From positions 1-64,000 of the forward strand of contig CAAFLE010000104.1 in the NCBI GenBank assembly GCA_900763675.1: 64,000 bases of DNA, given 5' to 3'. Origin of the DNA: an uncultured Oscillospiraceae bacterium. GTDB lineage: Bacteria > Bacillota > Clostridia > Oscillospirales > Oscillospiraceae. Position numbers and translations under genes: made by a program. The notes beneath the pieces are model-generated. The model saw nothing but the letters and a program-made list of their open reading frames with translations, made no database searches and was not told where the DNA came from. Every line of letters begins with the position of its first letter. The stretch's first letter is position 1. This document shows, piece by piece, positions 62,513 to 64,000 of this stretch.

Positions 62513-63340
62513 ATGAAACGTATTCTTGCCGGACTGCTGGCGCTCGCCGCGCTGCTCGCGCTCTGCGCCTGCGGAAACGCCGCGCCGGACGGCGCTTTTT
62601 CGCTGGATATACTCGATACCGGAAAATCGGACTGCATCCTTGTGTGCATGGATGGCGTCGTGATCGTGAACGACGCTGCCGACGAGGATGATTTCGACGT
62701 CATCTGCGCTGCGCTGGAGCGCCGCGGCGCGGAGCGTATCGACTATCTGATCCTCAGCCATTACGACAAGGACCACATCGGCTCGGCGGCGGCGCTTGTG
62801 CGCTCGTACCCGGTGGGGCAGATCCTCGGTCCGGCGTATGAGGAGAAGTCGGTGTATTATACGCAGCTCAAACGCGCCGCGGCGGAGCGGAACACGCCCT
62901 TCCTCCGTCTGACGGAGGACCGGACGCTCCAAACGGAAAACGGCTCGGTCACCGCCGACCCGCCCGACACCGACTACGGCGACGATAACAACAACTCCGT
63001 CGTCACGACCGTAACGTGGCGCGGCGAGAGCTTCCTCCTGCTCGGCGACGCGAAGAAAGACCGCATGAACGAGCAGCTCGACAAAACGCCGGAGACGCTG
63101 GAACTCATCAAGCTCCCGCACCACGGCGACAGCAATAAGCCGCTTTTGAAGCTCATCGGGCAGACGAGACCGCGCTATGCCGTCGCCACCGTCTCCCCGG
63201 CGGAGGAGGTTGAGGATAAGCTGCTTGCAGCGCTTGCCGCGGCGGGAACGCAGGTTTTCCGAACCGACGGCGGCGCGGTGAGCGTCGAGTGGACGGACGG
63301 CGGCTTCACCGTTATGCAGCAAACCCCGCAGGATTTTTAA
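62513..63340 (+). CDS. Lipoprotein MBL-fold hydrolase, ComEC-like domain
   Basis: The 275-residue protein has a lipoprotein signal (MKRILAGLLALAALLALCAC; Cys18 or Cys20) and an MBL-fold domain that begins FSLDILDTGKSDCILV. Metal ligands: LSHYDKDHIG, LGDAKKDR and LPHHGDSNK. It resembles the isolated C-terminal domain of ComEC. It would sit on the outer face of the membrane and may hydrolyse nucleic acid or phosphodiesters outside the cell. The frame is open from 61952, but ATG 62513 follows AAAGGAG. The stop lies within the terminator stem. Confidence 0.85.
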   Translation: MKRILAGLLALAALLALCACGNAAPDGAFSLDILDTGKSDCILVCMDGVVIVNDAADEDDFDVICAALERRGAERIDYLILSHYDKDHIGSAAALVRSYPVGQILGPAYEEKSVYYTQLKRAAAERNTPFLRLTEDRTLQTENGSVTADPPDTDYGDDNNNSVVTTVTWRGESFLLLGDAKKDRMNEQLDKTPETLELIKLPHHGDSNKPLLKLIGQTRPRYAVATVSPAEEVEDKLLAALAAAGTQVFRTDGGAVSVEWTDGGFTVMQQTPQDF

Positions 63341-63358
63341 AATCCTGCGGGGTGTTTC
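63323..63358. terminator. Terminator overlapping the hydrolase stop codon
   Basis: ACCCCGCAGGATTTT (63323-63337) pairs with 63339-63353, followed by GTTT; the stop codon lies at the loop. It faces a convergent gene as well. Confidence 0.75.
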
Positions 63359-63360
63359 GT

Positions 63361-63789
63361 TCAGGTTTTCTTCTCAAAGGCATAGCCACAGCGCGGACAC
63401 GTGATGCGGATCTTTCCCTTGCCGCGGGGGACGCGGACGACCTCCCGGCAGCTCGGGCAGCGGAAAAAGGCGTATTCCTTCCTCTGGCGGAAGCAGCTCC
63501 CGAGCAGACGGAACAAGCCGAGAAAGCGGTTCCGATAGGAGAGGTATTTCCGATTTTCCTCGCTGCGGCGCGTGATGTTCCGGGAGAAAATGCGCACATA
63601 GCACCAGATCAGCAGCGCCAGCGCCGCCGCGGAGAACACAAGCGTAAAAAAAGAACTCTTTCCCCGCAGAGCGAGAGAGAGCAGAATGCACACGCATCCG
63701 CAGACGGACAAAAACCGACCCAATGCATCCGCGCCATATCTGCCGTTGAGAAAAGAAGAAAAATTCCGGTTGGGGAAACCACGCCGCAT
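63361..63789 (-). CDS. Hypothetical membrane protein with zinc ribbon
   Basis: The 142-residue protein has two membrane helices (about 27-42 and 46-66; FLSVCGCVCILLSLAL and FFTLVFSAAALALLIWCYV), a basic stretch, and a C-terminal zinc ribbon (FRCPSCREVVRVPRGKGK then CPRCGY). The ribbon probably binds Zn in the cytoplasm. The family was not recognised beyond this layout. AGGAAAGG-like ribosome site; promoter unclear. Confidence 0.75.
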   Translation of the reverse strand: MRRGFPNRNFSSFLNGRYGADALGRFLSVCGCVCILLSLALRGKSSFFTLVFSAAALALLIWCYVRIFSRNITRRSEENRKYLSYRNRFLGLFRLLGSCFRQRKEYAFFRCPSCREVVRVPRGKGKIRITCPRCGYAFEKKT

Positions 63790-63928
63790 AAATAAGACCT
63801 CCGAGGAAAGGGAGACATTTCTTTGCCTCCCAATGACATAAACTTTAATACGAAATCGTAAATAAGTCGTGAACTTTGCGACGAATTAACAAAAAATTCA
63901 TTTTTCCGGTGAACCGCCGAGCGAAATA

Positions 63929-63957
63929 TTGACAAAAAAACACGCGAGAGGTATAAT
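63929..63957 (+). promoter_or_regulatory. Promoter for a gene beyond the window
   Basis: TTGACA (63929-63934), 17-bp spacer, TATAAT (63952-63957). A GGAGGGA ribosome site follows near 63991, so the next gene starts at or just past the end. Confidence 0.82.
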
Positions 63958-64000
63958 TTCATCAAAAATTTTATGTTTCCACATGAATCGGAGGGAAGAC

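Overview
The window is a GC-rich (roughly 60 % by eye), densely packed chromosomal segment of an anaerobic Firmicute. It is most likely a clostridial gut commensal of the Oscillospiraceae type. The pointers are near-consensus sigma-A promoters with 17-bp spacers, strong Shine-Dalgarno sites, a trimeric HydABC-type [FeFe]-hydrogenase, a ferredoxin-dependent 2-oxoacid oxidoreductase with an ADP-forming acyl-CoA synthetase, and FeoAB with a FeoB-associated Cys-rich peptide. No rRNA, tRNA, CRISPR array or intact insertion sequence was seen.

Layout. (1) 78-9275: one plus-strand aromatic amino-acid operon, aroF-tyrA-aroB-aroA-aroC-pheA-aroE/aroK-aroQ-aminotransferase. It carries every step from PEP plus erythrose-4-phosphate to chorismate and on to Phe and Tyr; nearly all junctions are 4-base stop/start overlaps. 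(2) 9317-11536: a SUV3-like RNA helicase on the minus strand. (3) 11673-14537: an ABC transporter, a YtrA-type GntR regulator and asparaginase in one unit, with a palindrome on the promoter. (4) 14588-18242: a TepA-like ClpP relative, then an MBOAT/DHHW O-acylation pair. (5) 18294-23733, minus strand: M18 aminopeptidase, a MITE-like repeat, a TsaC-CoaE fusion, prfA, a secreted protein that seems to start at ATA, and a DUF6323-like protein. (6) 23859-31718: rpsU, guaB, a sirtuin, a TagA-type glycosyltransferase, an unusual 48-residue Cys-Gly protein, mltG, a YlmH-like S4 protein on an apparently leaderless message, and an Xaa-Pro aminopeptidase. (7) 31768-34698: two PAP2 phosphatases, one fused to a barstar-like domain, around a LexA/HdiR-like S24 repressor with a palindromic operator.

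(8) 34772-46955 is the most distinctive region. A FadR-type GntR regulator diverges from ferredoxin, the alpha, beta and gamma subunits of a 2-oxoacid:ferredoxin oxidoreductase, a fused ADP-forming acyl-CoA synthetase, a YkvI-like transporter, a LarA-type nickel-pincer racemase/epimerase, an IlvD/Edd dehydratase, an MFS transporter and an MBL hydrolase. Read as one pathway, it would import a hydroxy acid, correct its C2 stereochemistry, dehydrate it to a 2-oxoacid, decarboxylate that to an acyl-CoA with reduction of ferredoxin, and gain one ATP.

(9) 47083-51164: MATE exporter, membrane-tethered XRE regulator, an AT-richer scar with decayed gene fragments and a T19 tract, threonine aldolase and an acyl-ACP thioesterase. 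(10) 51367-55079: feoA-feoB-feoB-associated peptide, a lipoprotein resembling half a substrate-binding protein, and a DUF308-like membrane protein. (11) 55219-59269: hydC-hydB-hydA on the minus strand, which could re-oxidise the ferredoxin reduced by region 8. (12) 59473-63789: DUF362 ferredoxin protein, MFS transporter, GNAT, lipoprotein MBL hydrolase and a zinc-ribbon membrane protein. The window ends in the promoter of a gene lying beyond it.
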